Shown here: positions 1 through 6,880 of the stretch, in pieces | Layout of the letters: the number at the start of each line of letters is the position of its first letter | Numbering within the stretch: position 1 is the stretch's first letter | NCBI GenBank assembly: GCA_024405335.1 | Contig: JAKSOX010000001.1 | Location: forward strand, 1-39,781 | DNA: 39,781 nucleotides | Reading direction: 5' to 3' | From: Kiritimatiellia bacterium | GTDB lineage: Bacteria; Verrucomicrobiota; Kiritimatiellia; RFP12; UBA1067 | Program-made: the position numbers and the translations under genes | Notes under the pieces: generated by a model | Databases searched by the model: none | Told to the model about the DNA's origin: nothing | The model's input: only the letters and a program-made list of their open reading frames with translations

Positions 1-50
1 CCTAATCGTACCGAACGGAAACCTAATCAAAACCTAATTGGCACCTAATC
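1..50. repeat. CCTAAT short repeat array at window edge
   Basis: The heptamer CCTAATC or CCTAATT occurs at 1-7, 22-28, 33-39 and 44-50. The last three copies are spaced exactly 11 bp apart, close to one helical turn, and the first is 21 bp upstream of the second. The array may continue left of the window. It could be a phased protein-binding array or the edge of a longer repeat; nothing here decides which. Confidence 0.5.
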
Positions 51-325
51 GTTGTATCCGTTTAAGCAACAGGTTGAAGCGAATGTTTTCTGTTTTTGCC
101 GGTTATCCCTTTTTTCTTGCCGGGTGCCATTTTTTTGCCCCTCGCGCGCGCTCGTAATGTGGCGCTCGGTTGGGCGGAGGGGCGGCGCAGCCGAAGTCTG
201 CGCCATGAATCCGGCCGTGCTGCTGCCGACGGACTGGATCGGCGGTGCGCCTTGCGCGGTCATCCGCGTCGCTGATCCTGACCGCGCCTGCGTGTAAGAA
301 TGGCGAATGGTATTTTGAGTGCTAA
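51..325. other. Non-coding stretch before the hip operon
   Basis: No convincing gene is visible. The short open frames on both strands (about 70-80 codons) have no Shine-Dalgarno sequence and resemble no family I know. The stretch holds pyrimidine-rich runs around 95-140 and a perfect 7-bp hairpin (GGCGCAG at 184-190, loop CCGAAGT, CTGCGCC at 198-204). The hairpin is not followed by a T-run, so it does not look like an intrinsic terminator. Confidence 0.5.
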
Positions 326-339
326 TTCATTATAGTGAA
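326..339. promoter_or_regulatory. Upstream TTCA-N6-TGAA operator candidate
   Basis: Inverted repeat TTCA (326-329), six bases, TGAA (336-339), lying upstream of the hip -35 box. It has the same core and spacer as the site at 386-403, and the two centres are 62 bp apart, about six helical turns. A pair of matching sites on one face of the helix fits a HipB-type repressor dimer, but binding is inferred. Confidence 0.5.
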
Positions 340-359
340 CATTTATATCGATTTTGCCG

Positions 360-388
360 TTGACAGAGCAGTCGCAATGTGATATTAT
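360..388 (+). promoter_or_regulatory. Sigma70-type promoter of the hip operon
   Basis: A perfect -35 box TTGACA (360-365), a 17-bp spacer and a -10 box TATTAT (383-388). The -10 box ends 8 nt before the ATG at 397, so the predicted transcription start falls at or next to the start codon and the message would be leaderless. Confidence 0.8.
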
Positions 389-403
389 TCACTTTAATGA
401 ATA
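386..403. promoter_or_regulatory. Operator candidate across hip -10 box and start codon
   Basis: Perfect inverted repeat TATTCA (386-391), spacer CTTTAA, TGAATA (398-403). It covers the end of the -10 box, the predicted start of transcription and the hipB ATG. A repressor bound here would block RNA polymerase, the usual autoregulation of HipB-type antitoxins. A second copy of the TTCA-N6-TGAA core is at 326-339. Confidence 0.6.
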
Positions 404-603
404 TAGGCGAGATATCGGATTATATCGTTAGGCGGCGGAAGACCTTGAAGATTTCACAGCGGGAGCTGGCGGAATTGAGCGGGGTTTCGTTGCATTCGCT
501 TTCCAACCTTGAGTCGGGGAAGGGCAATCCCACGCTGGAGAGTCTGCTTAAGGTTGCGGATACCCTGGGGGTGACGATTACCGCGGGGGTGAATCGGATA
601 TGA
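397..603 (+). CDS. hipB: HipB-like HTH antitoxin/autorepressor
   Basis: A 68-residue single-domain Xre/Cro-type helix-turn-helix protein. The HTH lies at about residues 15-60, with the typical SQRELAELSGVS recognition segment followed by LSNLESGKGNPTLESLLKVA. It should bind the operators at its own promoter and help neutralise the kinase. An in-frame ATG at 379 exists, but it lies upstream of and inside the promoter (-10 at 383-388), so I place the start at 397, the predicted first base of the mRNA, with no Shine-Dalgarno. The stop overlaps the hipT start (ATGA at 600-603), implying translational coupling. GC content is visibly lower than in the housekeeping genes that follow, suggesting acquisition by transfer. 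The family call is firm; the cognate role rests on context. Confidence 0.88.
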   Translation: MNIGEISDYIVRRRKTLKISQRELAELSGVSLHSLSNLESGKGNPTLESLLKVADTLGVTITAGVNRI

Positions 604-1490
604 TCGTGCTGCCGTTCACTCACGCAGATCTGAATCTGCCGGCTCCGGATACCGGAACGCCGGTGCGGTCGTCGATTTCGGGTGTTCAGGACAAGGTCGA
701 GCTGTCTCGCCGTCGCGGCGGATTCGAGGTGGTCGATCACGGCGGTGAATACGTTCTCAAGCCGATTCCGTCGACGCCGTTGCCGAAGTATCAGTCGGAA
801 GTGCCGGTGAACGAGGCGCTGACGATGTCCGTCGCGAGCAGGATCTTCGGAATCGAGACGGCGAAGCACGAGGTCGTTTCGTTTCGGGACGGAGAGCTTG
901 CCTATCTGACGAAACGGTTTGACTATCGAGGTGGACAGAAGATACGGCAGGAAGACTTCTGCCAGCTGTCCGGACGGACGGCGGCGAGTCACGGGGCCGG
1001 CTATAAATATGACGCCAGTTACGAGGAGTGCGCCGACATCCTGCGGCGGTATTGCAACGCAAGTCGCGTGGAGCTGCCCAAGCTGTTTCGCCGCATACTG
1101 TTCTGCTACCTGTTCTCCAATGGCGACGCGCATCTGAAGAACTTCTCGCTGTATGAGTCGGAGCAGGGGGATATGGTGCTGTCTCCGGCGTACGATCTGC
1201 TGGCGACGTCGGTGCATATTCCGACCGAAACGCCGTTGGCGCTGGATCTGTTCGCAGACGGACACGTCACCCCGTCCTTTGAGACTCTTGGGTTCTACTC
1301 GTCCGCGGATTTCATCGAGCTGGGGCGTCGCTTCGGACTTGCGTCGGGCGCGGTCCGTAGCGAGATGGCCAGGTTCACTTCGGCAGTGGCGGAGGTCGCG
1401 GGATTGATTGACGGTTCGTTGCTTTCGCCGGCGGCAAAGACCGATTACGCCTCCGCGTTCGCCAATCGCATCAAGGCGATCAGACAATGA
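600..1490 (+). CDS. hipT: HipT-like Ser/Thr kinase toxin (HipA kinase core)
   Basis: A 296-residue HipA-family kinase without the N-terminal subdomain of full-length HipA. Visible motifs: the glycine-rich loop SSISGVQDK (24-32) containing the SIS motif typical of HipT; the ATP lysine in YVLKP (K54); the catalytic loop SNGDAHLKNFSL with D176 and N181; and the DFG-like PAYD (D199). HipA/HipT kinases phosphorylate aminoacyl-tRNA synthetases (GltX for HipA, TrpS for E. coli HipT) and arrest growth; the target here cannot be read from sequence. It is coupled by ATGA overlaps to hipB before it and hipS after it. The missing N-terminal subdomain is encoded separately downstream, so this is a split system and not a truncated hipA. 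Confidence 0.9.
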   Translation: MIVLPFTHADLNLPAPDTGTPVRSSISGVQDKVELSRRRGGFEVVDHGGEYVLKPIPSTPLPKYQSEVPVNEALTMSVASRIFGIETAKHEVVSFRDGELAYLTKRFDYRGGQKIRQEDFCQLSGRTAASHGAGYKYDASYEECADILRRYCNASRVELPKLFRRILFCYLFSNGDAHLKNFSLYESEQGDMVLSPAYDLLATSVHIPTETPLALDLFADGHVTPSFETLGFYSSADFIELGRRFGLASGAVRSEMARFTSAVAEVAGLIDGSLLSPAAKTDYASAFANRIKAIRQ

Positions 1491-1810
1491 GAAGCGGTAT
1501 TGTCTATTACCGGGATCGCATCGCCGGTCGTCTGCTGGAATCGGACGACGGATACGAGTTCGCGTATCTGCCCGAGTATCTGAACGATTCTTCGGTTCCC
1601 TCGGTTTCGCTTACCTTGCCGAAGCGTCCGGAGCCCTACCGTTCGCCGCATCTGTTCGCGTTTTTCAGCGGTTTGCTCGCCGAGGGGGTCCAGAAGGACA
1701 TTCAGTGCAGATATCTTAAAATCGACGAGAATGACGAATTCGGACGCTTGCTGCTCACGAGCCGGCTGGATTGCATCGGCGCGGTCCACGTGGTGCCGGA
1801 TGCCGGCTGA
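1487..1810 (+). CDS. hipS: HipS-like protein (detached HipA N-terminal subdomain)
   Basis: A 107-residue protein matching the HipA N-terminal subdomain: an opening strand with GRLL, FAYLPEYL, then SVSLTLPKR, FFSGLLAEG and a closing segment DCIGAVHVVP. In E. coli HipBST this small protein, not HipB, is the main antitoxin of HipT. The start ATG at 1487 overlaps the hipT stop (ATGA), so its synthesis should follow that of the kinase. Unlike the E. coli order hipB-hipS-hipT, here it is last in the operon. It ends 80 bp before tsaE, with no terminator visible between them. Confidence 0.85.
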   Translation: MRSGIVYYRDRIAGRLLESDDGYEFAYLPEYLNDSSVPSVSLTLPKRPEPYRSPHLFAFFSGLLAEGVQKDIQCRYLKIDENDEFGRLLLTSRLDCIGAVHVVPDAG

Positions 1811-1873
1811 GGAAGCATCGGTTTCGCAATTGCCTCGAATCGCACACTTGACCAACCCATTGCGGCGCAAACG

Positions 1874-1882
1874 TGGTATACT
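1874..1882 (+). promoter_or_regulatory. Extended -10 promoter of tsaE
   Basis: TGGTATACT, an extended -10 (TGn plus TATACT at 1877-1882), ends 8 nt before the tsaE ATG at 1891. There is no well-spaced -35 box (TTGACC at 1848 is 23 bp away) and no Shine-Dalgarno, so the transcript is predicted to be leaderless. Confidence 0.7.
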
Positions 1883-1890
1883 ACGCGCCC

Positions 1891-2322
1891 ATGGAACAAA
1901 AGCGTTTTGTCACGGAGGACGAAGAAGGCACTTGGGCCGTCGCGCGCGAATTCGCGGCGGAACTCAAGCCCGGCGACGTGGTGTGCCTGGAAGGCGACCT
2001 CGGCGCCGGCAAGACGACGTTCACGCAGGGGCTCGCGGCCGCGCTCGGCGCCGGGCGCGCGGTGACGAGTCCCACGTTCTGCCTCGTTTCCGAACATCCC
2101 GCCCGCGATTTCATGCTGGTGCACATGGACCTCTACCGTCTGCACGGTCCGGACGACGTGCTCGCGATCGGCTGGGAGGACTATCTCGCTCAGGGCGCGG
2201 TGCTGGTGGTGGAATGGCCCGACCGCGCCGGCGAATTGATTCCGCCATCGGCCAGGCACGTGGCGTTCACCCATCTTCCCGGCGCCGACGGCTGCCGCCG
2301 CGCCATCGAATTCAACCCTTGA
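1891..2322 (+). CDS. tsaE: tRNA t6A biosynthesis ATPase TsaE
   Basis: A 143-residue cytoplasmic P-loop ATPase that works with TsaB and TsaD to make threonylcarbamoyladenosine at position 37 of ANN-decoding tRNAs. The Walker A motif GDLGAGKTT lies at 35-43, followed by the family markers SPTF and HMDLYRL, and VVEWPDR toward the end. Length is normal for the family. An in-frame ATG at 1873 would add six residues encoded by the promoter itself (TATACT at 1877-1882), so 1891 is chosen. It has its own extended -10 promoter, and its coding style matches the housekeeping genes that follow, not the hip genes. The next gene starts 18 bp later. Confidence 0.93.
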   Translation: MEQKRFVTEDEEGTWAVAREFAAELKPGDVVCLEGDLGAGKTTFTQGLAAALGAGRAVTSPTFCLVSEHPARDFMLVHMDLYRLHGPDDVLAIGWEDYLAQGAVLVVEWPDRAGELIPPSARHVAFTHLPGADGCRRAIEFNP

Positions 2323-2340
2323 TCCGCAGAACCGACTTCC

Positions 2341-3663
2341 ATGAACGTCAACAAAATCAATCCTTCCACCCTCAAGATCACGGACATGCGCTTCGCCGAC
2401 ATCGACGGCGCTCCGAAGCGCTGCACGCTGATGAAGCTCTACACCAACCAGGGGCTCGTCGGCTACGGCGAGGTGCGCGACGCCTCCAGCCGCACCTACG
2501 CGGCGATGCTCAAAAGCCGCATCCTCGGCGAGAATCCGTGCAACGTGGAGAAGATATTCCGCCGCATCAAGCAGTTCGGCGGCGATTCGCGCCAGGCCGG
2601 CGGCGTGTGCGCGGTGGAGCTCGCGTGCTGGGACTTGTGCGGCAAGGCGTGGGGCGTGCCCGTGTGGCAGCTCCTCGGCGGCAAATGGCGCGACGAGATC
2701 CGCTGCTACTGCGACACGGATTCGGAGGGCGGCGGACGCGACATGGGCCAGGCGCTCAAGGCGCGCATGGAGATGGGCTTCACGTTCCTCAAGATGGATC
2801 TCGGCATCGAGCTCATCCGCGAGATTCCCGGCGCGCTCATCGCGCCGCTCGGGTATCTCGACTACCTGAAGCGGATGAAGCACGTCGTCAACACGCCGCA
2901 CGGGTCGATCGATCCGAAGTGCATGCGCGGCGAGGCGTACGATTTGTTCAACACGGCGCACGGCTTCACCGGGATCCACGTCACCGAGAAGGGGCTCGAC
3001 CACCTCGAAAAGTACATGGCCGACGTCCGCAAGGTGGTCGGCTGGGAGGTGCCGATCGCGATCGACCACTTGGGCCACATTCCGTACGAGGACTGCGTGC
3101 AGCTGCTGCGGCGGCTCGAGAAGTACCACCTTTCCTGGGCGGAGGACGTGCTGCCGTGGCGCAACGTCGAACAGTGGAAGCAGCTCCACGCGGCCACCAC
3201 CACGCCCCTGGGGACGGGCGAGGACGTGTACCTCAAGGAAGATTTCATGCCCTTGCTCGAGTCGCACGCGCTCGCGGTGGTGCATCCCGACCTGCTCACG
3301 GCGGGCGGCTGCCTCGAAACGAAGAAAATCGGCGACGCGGCCGAGGACTTCGGCGTGCAGATGAACCTGCACATGGCCGAAAGCCCGATCGCCTGTCTGG
3401 CGGCGGTGCACGTGGCGGCGGCGACGCGCAATTTCATGGCGCTCGAACTCCACAGCGTGGACGTGCCGTGGTGGGGCGACCTCGTGAAACCGGCGCTCTC
3501 GTACGCGGGCGGCTTCATCAAGGTTCCGGACAAGCCCGGACTCGGCATCGACGCGCTGAACGAGAAGCTGGTCGAGAAACATTTGTGCAAGGATTTCCCG
3601 CCGGCGTGGGCGCCCACGGCGGAATGGGACAAGGAATGGTCCAACGACCGCCGGTGGTCGTGA
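2341..3663 (+). CDS. Enolase-superfamily enzyme (mandelate racemase/muconate lactonizing type)
   Basis: A 440-residue enzyme with the enolase-superfamily layout: an N-terminal capping domain (about 10-125) and a barrel. Likely metal ligands are D242 (AIDHLGH), E268 (SWAEDV) and E294 (GTGEDVY). H344 (NLHMAESP) and K151 in the LKMD motif are candidate acid/base residues. The K-x-D form of the second-strand motif differs from the K-x-K of classical mandelate racemase, pointing to a sugar-acid dehydratase-like or uncharacterised subgroup. Substrate is not deducible. It lies 18 bp after tsaE without an obvious Shine-Dalgarno and 46 bp before folD; neither neighbour suggests its pathway, although the window encodes rhamnosidase-like functions elsewhere. 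Confidence 0.82.
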   Translation: MNVNKINPSTLKITDMRFADIDGAPKRCTLMKLYTNQGLVGYGEVRDASSRTYAAMLKSRILGENPCNVEKIFRRIKQFGGDSRQAGGVCAVELACWDLCGKAWGVPVWQLLGGKWRDEIRCYCDTDSEGGGRDMGQALKARMEMGFTFLKMDLGIELIREIPGALIAPLGYLDYLKRMKHVVNTPHGSIDPKCMRGEAYDLFNTAHGFTGIHVTEKGLDHLEKYMADVRKVVGWEVPIAIDHLGHIPYEDCVQLLRRLEKYHLSWAEDVLPWRNVEQWKQLHAATTTPLGTGEDVYLKEDFMPLLESHALAVVHPDLLTAGGCLETKKIGDAAEDFGVQMNLHMAESPIACLAAVHVAAATRNFMALELHSVDVPWWGDLVKPALSYAGGFIKVPDKPGLGIDALNEKLVEKHLCKDFPPAWAPTAEWDKEWSNDRRWS

Positions 3664-3709
3664 GGGCGGTTGCGTTTTCGGGTTCGGAACACGGAAAGGA
3701 AGAAACGGC

Positions 3710-4585
3710 ATGGCTGCGGATTTGATCGACGGAAAGAAACTGGCGGCGGACCTGCGCGCGGAAATCGCGGCGGGCGTCGCGAAACTGAAAGCGGAAAAGG
3801 GCGTGACGCCCGGTCTCGCGGTGATTCTCGTGGGCGACAACCCGGCGAGCGTTTCCTACGTGACGGCCAAGGAGAAGGCGTGCGCCGAGGCGGGCATGTA
3901 CTCGCGCGAAATCCGGCTGCCGGCGGAGACGCCCGAAGCGGATTTGCTCGCGCTCATCGGCGAATTGAACGCCGACCCCGCGATCCACGGCATTCTCGTG
4001 CAGCTGCCGCTGCCGAAGGGCGTTTCCGAAAAGCGCGTGATCGACGCCATCGCCGCCGAGAAGGACGTGGACGGCTTCACGCCCGTGAACGTGGGCAAGA
4101 TGCTCATCGGCGAGGAATGCTTCCTGCCGTGCACGCCGCACGGCATCGTCAAGCTCGTCCAGGTCACGGGCATGGACCTCAAGGGCAAGCACGCCGTGGT
4201 GATCGGCCGTTCGAACATCGTGGGCAAGCCCGTGGCGGTGCTGCTGTCGCGCAAGGACGTGAACGCCACGGTGACCATGTGCCACACGGGCACGAAGGAC
4301 CTCGCCGCGTTCACGAAGACGGCCGACGTGGTGGTGGTGGCGGCGGGCCGTCCGAACACGCTGACGGGCGACATGCTCAAGCCGGGCGCCGTGGTGATCG
4401 ACGTGGGCGTCAACCGCGTGCCGGACGCGTCCAAGCCGAAGGGATACCGTCTCTGCGGCGACGCGGACTTCGCGAGCTGTTCCGAAGTCGCCTCCGCCAT
4501 CACGCCCGTGCCGGGCGGCGTCGGCCCGATGACGATCACGATGCTGTTGTGGAACACGCTGGAGGCGGCATGTCGCGCGCGTTGA
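3710..4585 (+). CDS. folD: Bifunctional methylenetetrahydrofolate dehydrogenase/cyclohydrolase FolD
   Basis: A 291-residue cytoplasmic enzyme interconverting 5,10-methylene-THF and 10-formyl-THF. The catalytic motif SYVTAKEKAC carries K54 at the usual position. Also present are GILVQLPLPKG, KDVDGFTP, the nucleotide-binding VIGRSNIVGKP and the terminal signature TPVPGGVGPMTITMLL. An AAGGA Shine-Dalgarno (3696-3700) fits the ATG at 3710. The last 16 nt overlap the next gene. With metF nearby this makes two one-carbon pathway enzymes in the window. Confidence 0.97.
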   Translation: MAADLIDGKKLAADLRAEIAAGVAKLKAEKGVTPGLAVILVGDNPASVSYVTAKEKACAEAGMYSREIRLPAETPEADLLALIGELNADPAIHGILVQLPLPKGVSEKRVIDAIAAEKDVDGFTPVNVGKMLIGEECFLPCTPHGIVKLVQVTGMDLKGKHAVVIGRSNIVGKPVAVLLSRKDVNATVTMCHTGTKDLAAFTKTADVVVVAAGRPNTLTGDMLKPGAVVIDVGVNRVPDASKPKGYRLCGDADFASCSEVASAITPVPGGVGPMTITMLLWNTLEAACRAR

Positions 4586-4935
4586 CGGTGGCCGGCGCCG
4601 TGGGCATGCTGGTGGTGAGCAACCTGTTCATGCTCATGGCCTGGTATTGGCACATGAAGCCCGGCAGCTTCATCGGCCGCCAACCGCTGTGGGCCGTGAT
4701 CCTGCTCAGCTGGTGCATCGCATTGCTCGAATACGTCGTGATGATTCCCGCGAACCGCATCGGCGGCGAAGCCGGGCTCACGGTGGGCCAGCTCAAAATC
4801 GTCCAGGAAGTGGTCACGGTGGGCGTGTTCATCCCGTTCGTGGTATTTTTCATGGGCGAGAAGTGGCGTTGGGACTATTTGTGGGCGCTCCTCTGCATGG
4901 TGGGCGCCGTCTACTTCGTCAACCGCGCCCGCTGA
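4570..4935 (+). CDS. Small membrane protein, DUF486/DMT-like
   Basis: A 121-residue integral membrane protein with four predicted hydrophobic helices (roughly 5-26, 39-60, 76-96 and 102-118). Motifs match the DUF486 family: SNLFMLMAWYWHMK near the start, SWCIALLEY, IPANRIGG, QLKIVQE and a GAVYFV ending. No function is established for this family; it resembles half-size drug/metabolite transporters. The start ATG at 4570 lies inside the end of folD, 4 nt after a GGAGG (4561-4565), so translation is coupled to folD. Confidence 0.85.
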   Translation: MSRALTVAGAVGMLVVSNLFMLMAWYWHMKPGSFIGRQPLWAVILLSWCIALLEYVVMIPANRIGGEAGLTVGQLKIVQEVVTVGVFIPFVVFFMGEKWRWDYLWALLCMVGAVYFVNRAR

Positions 4936-4942
4936 TTCCCCG

Positions 4943-4966
4943 CGCCCGCGATCATCGGCGCGGGCG
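4943..4966. other. GC-rich intergenic hairpin
   Basis: CGCCCGCG (4943-4950) and CGCGGGCG (4959-4966) form an 8-bp stem with an 8-nt loop just after the DUF486 gene and before the tig promoter. There is no T-run after it, so intrinsic termination is doubtful. It may still stabilise the 3' end of the folD transcript. Confidence 0.35.
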
Positions 4967-4977
4967 ACATGCGCCCG

Positions 4978-5006
4978 TTGAAGTTTTGTCGCGGACGTGA
5001 TACAAT
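4978..5006 (+). promoter_or_regulatory. Sigma70-type promoter of tig-clpP-clpX-panD
   Basis: -35 TTGAAG (4978-4983), 17-bp spacer, -10 TACAAT (5001-5006) with an upstream TG (extended -10). The untranslated leader is about 43 nt and includes a Shine-Dalgarno AAAGG at 5044-5048. Confidence 0.75.
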
Positions 5007-5055
5007 AGCCACTCATTTTTTTCAAAGGCGGTTTTTCCAGAAGAAAGGCGAACAA

Positions 5056-6261
5056 ATGAAAGTTGACAAGAAAGTCGAAAAGAACGCGTGCGTGGTGTCC
5101 CTCACGGTGAAGGCCGAGCCGGACGAAATCAAGGACGCCTGCAAGAAAGTCCTGAACGCGTTCGTGCGCAACGGCAGCATCCCCGGGTTTCGTCCGGGCA
5201 AGGCGCCGGTGGAGGTCGTGAAGAACAAATTCGCGGCGGAAATCAAGCAGGAGACGCAGGGCGAATGCTTCCGCATGCTGTATCCGAAGGCCCTTGAAGA
5301 GGCCGGGCTGAACCCCGTGGCGATGGAAGGCGTCACGGAGGCGACGCTCGCCCCGGAAACCGGTTTCTCCTTCACGGTGATCGTGGAAGTGCGCCCGGAA
5401 TACAAGCTGCCCAAGTACAAGGGCATCTCCATCAAGCCCGGCGACACGGCGGTGTCGGAAGAAGCGGTGACCAAGCAGATCGAAGATTTCCGCAAGGCGT
5501 TCGCCAAGTTCGAGGACGCCAAGGAAGGCGACGCGATTTCCGAGGGCGACTTCGTGCAGTTCGACTACGACGGCACGCTCAAGGGCAAGCCGCTCGCGGA
5601 GGTGGTGGCCGACGTGCCGGCCGTGTGCGGCGCCAAGGGCTACTGGACGCAGCTCGAAGAAGGGCGCTTCCTGCCCGAAATCCTCGAAGCGCTCAAGGGA
5701 CTCAAGGTCGGCGACGAAACGACGGCGAAGGTCAAGTTCGCCAAGGACAACGCTCCCGAGCCGCTCAAGGGCAAGACGTGCGAATACGCGCTCAAGGTGC
5801 TCGCGTTCCGCAAGCGGCAGCTGCCGGACGACGCGAAGTTCGTCGAAGACGCCAAGGCCGAGTCCATGGAAAAGCTCCGCGCCGACACGCGCGCGCGCCT
5901 CGAAAAGCAGGCGGCCGACGCCGAAGCCGCGAACCGCAAGAACCAGGCGATCGAAGCGCTCGTCAAGAAAGCCGATTTCGACGTGCCGCCGTCGCTCGTC
6001 CAGCGCCAGACCGAGGCGTACCTCAGCCAGCTCGCGCAGCAGATGCAGTACGCGGGCGTGACCAGCGACTACATCGAGCAGCACCGCGAGGAAATCCTCA
6101 AGGACGCCACCGAACGCGCGACCACGCAGGTGCGCCTTTCCTACGTTCTTCTCGACATCGCCGACGCCGAGAAGATCGAAGTCGACGAGAAGGACGAAGC
6201 CAAGCGCGACCAGGCCCGCGCCGAAAAGACGCTCGACTTCATTCTCGCGAACGCGAAGTGA
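5056..6261 (+). CDS. tig: Trigger factor
   Basis: A 401-residue ribosome-associated chaperone and peptidyl-prolyl isomerase. The ribosome-docking signature GFRPGKAP is at 44-51. The FKBP-type PPIase domain (about 150-240) begins at EGDFVQFDYDGTLKG, and the rest is the helical chaperone domain. Length is a little under the 430 or so of E. coli. The start at 5056 follows AAAGG with suitable spacing; in-frame codons further upstream overlap the promoter. It is first gene of the classic tig-clpP-clpX cluster, 19 bp before clpP. Confidence 0.96.
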   Translation: MKVDKKVEKNACVVSLTVKAEPDEIKDACKKVLNAFVRNGSIPGFRPGKAPVEVVKNKFAAEIKQETQGECFRMLYPKALEEAGLNPVAMEGVTEATLAPETGFSFTVIVEVRPEYKLPKYKGISIKPGDTAVSEEAVTKQIEDFRKAFAKFEDAKEGDAISEGDFVQFDYDGTLKGKPLAEVVADVPAVCGAKGYWTQLEEGRFLPEILEALKGLKVGDETTAKVKFAKDNAPEPLKGKTCEYALKVLAFRKRQLPDDAKFVEDAKAESMEKLRADTRARLEKQAADAEAANRKNQAIEALVKKADFDVPPSLVQRQTEAYLSQLAQQMQYAGVTSDYIEQHREEILKDATERATTQVRLSYVLLDIADAEKIEVDEKDEAKRDQARAEKTLDFILANAK

Positions 6262-6280
6262 TCAGGAGAATTGGATTGAC

Positions 6281-6877
6281 ATGAACGCGAAGAACTATCT
6301 GGTTCCGATGGTCGTGGAGCAGACCTCGCGCGGCGAGCGCTCCTACGACATCTATTCCCGTCTGCTGCAGGACCGCATCGTGCTGCTGGGCGGCGAAGTG
6401 ACGGACGAATCCGCCAACCTCATCGTGGCCCAGCTCCTGTTTCTGCAGGCGCAGGACGCGAAGAAGGAAATCTCCATGTACGTGAACTCGCCGGGCGGCA
6501 GCGTCACGGCGGGTCTCGCCATCTACGACACGATGCAGTTCATTTCGTGTCCGGTGGCCACGTACTGCATCGGCCAGGCCGCGTCCATGGGCGCGGTGCT
6601 GCTCACGGCCGGCGCGAAGGGCAAGCGTTTCGCGCTGCCCAACGCGCGGATCATGATCCACCAGCCGTGGGGCGGCGCCGAAGGCAAGGCGTCCGACATC
6701 GAAATCACCGCCCGCGAAATCCTGCGCCTCAAGGAGCGACTCAACGAGATCCTGGCGGCGCATTCCGGCCGCAAGATCGAAGAGGTCGTCCGCGACACCG
6801 ACCGCGACCATTTCATGAGCGCCGTCGAGGCGCAGGAGTGGGGTTTGGTGGACAAAGTCCTCGTTCCGAAGAAGTAA
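6281..6877 (+). CDS. clpP: ATP-dependent Clp protease proteolytic subunit
   Basis: A 198-residue serine protease subunit forming the tetradecameric barrel that partners ClpX. The catalytic triad is intact: S102 in GQAASMGA, H127 in MIHQPWGG and D176 in RDTDRDHFM, with E. coli-like spacing. A Shine-Dalgarno AGGAGA (6264-6269) precedes the ATG. Only 3 nt separate its stop from clpX, so the two are almost certainly co-expressed. Confidence 0.98.
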   Translation: MNAKNYLVPMVVEQTSRGERSYDIYSRLLQDRIVLLGGEVTDESANLIVAQLLFLQAQDAKKEISMYVNSPGGSVTAGLAIYDTMQFISCPVATYCIGQAASMGAVLLTAGAKGKRFALPNARIMIHQPWGGAEGKASDIEITAREILRLKERLNEILAAHSGRKIEEVVRDTDRDHFMSAVEAQEWGLVDKVLVPKK

Positions 6878-6880
6878 GCC

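Noticed and set aside
184..204. GGCGCAG/CTGCGCC hairpin as a terminator
   Set aside because: No T-run follows the stem, and no gene is seen directly upstream of it.
52..297. 81-codon + strand frame and a 72-codon minus-strand frame before hipB
   Set aside because: No Shine-Dalgarno, no promoter at a suitable distance and no family resemblance.
379..396. Start of hipB at ATG 379
   Set aside because: This ATG lies upstream of the -10 box (383-388), so it would not be included in the mRNA; ATG 397 fits the predicted transcription start.
600..1810. hipT and hipS as a frameshift-broken single hipA
   Set aside because: The N-terminal subdomain lies downstream of the kinase core, not upstream, and each gene has its own start with ATGA coupling, so a simple frameshift cannot produce this order.
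1848..1853. TTGACC as -35 box for tsaE
   Set aside because: It is 23 bp from the -10 box, too far for sigma70; the extended -10 motif is sufficient explanation.
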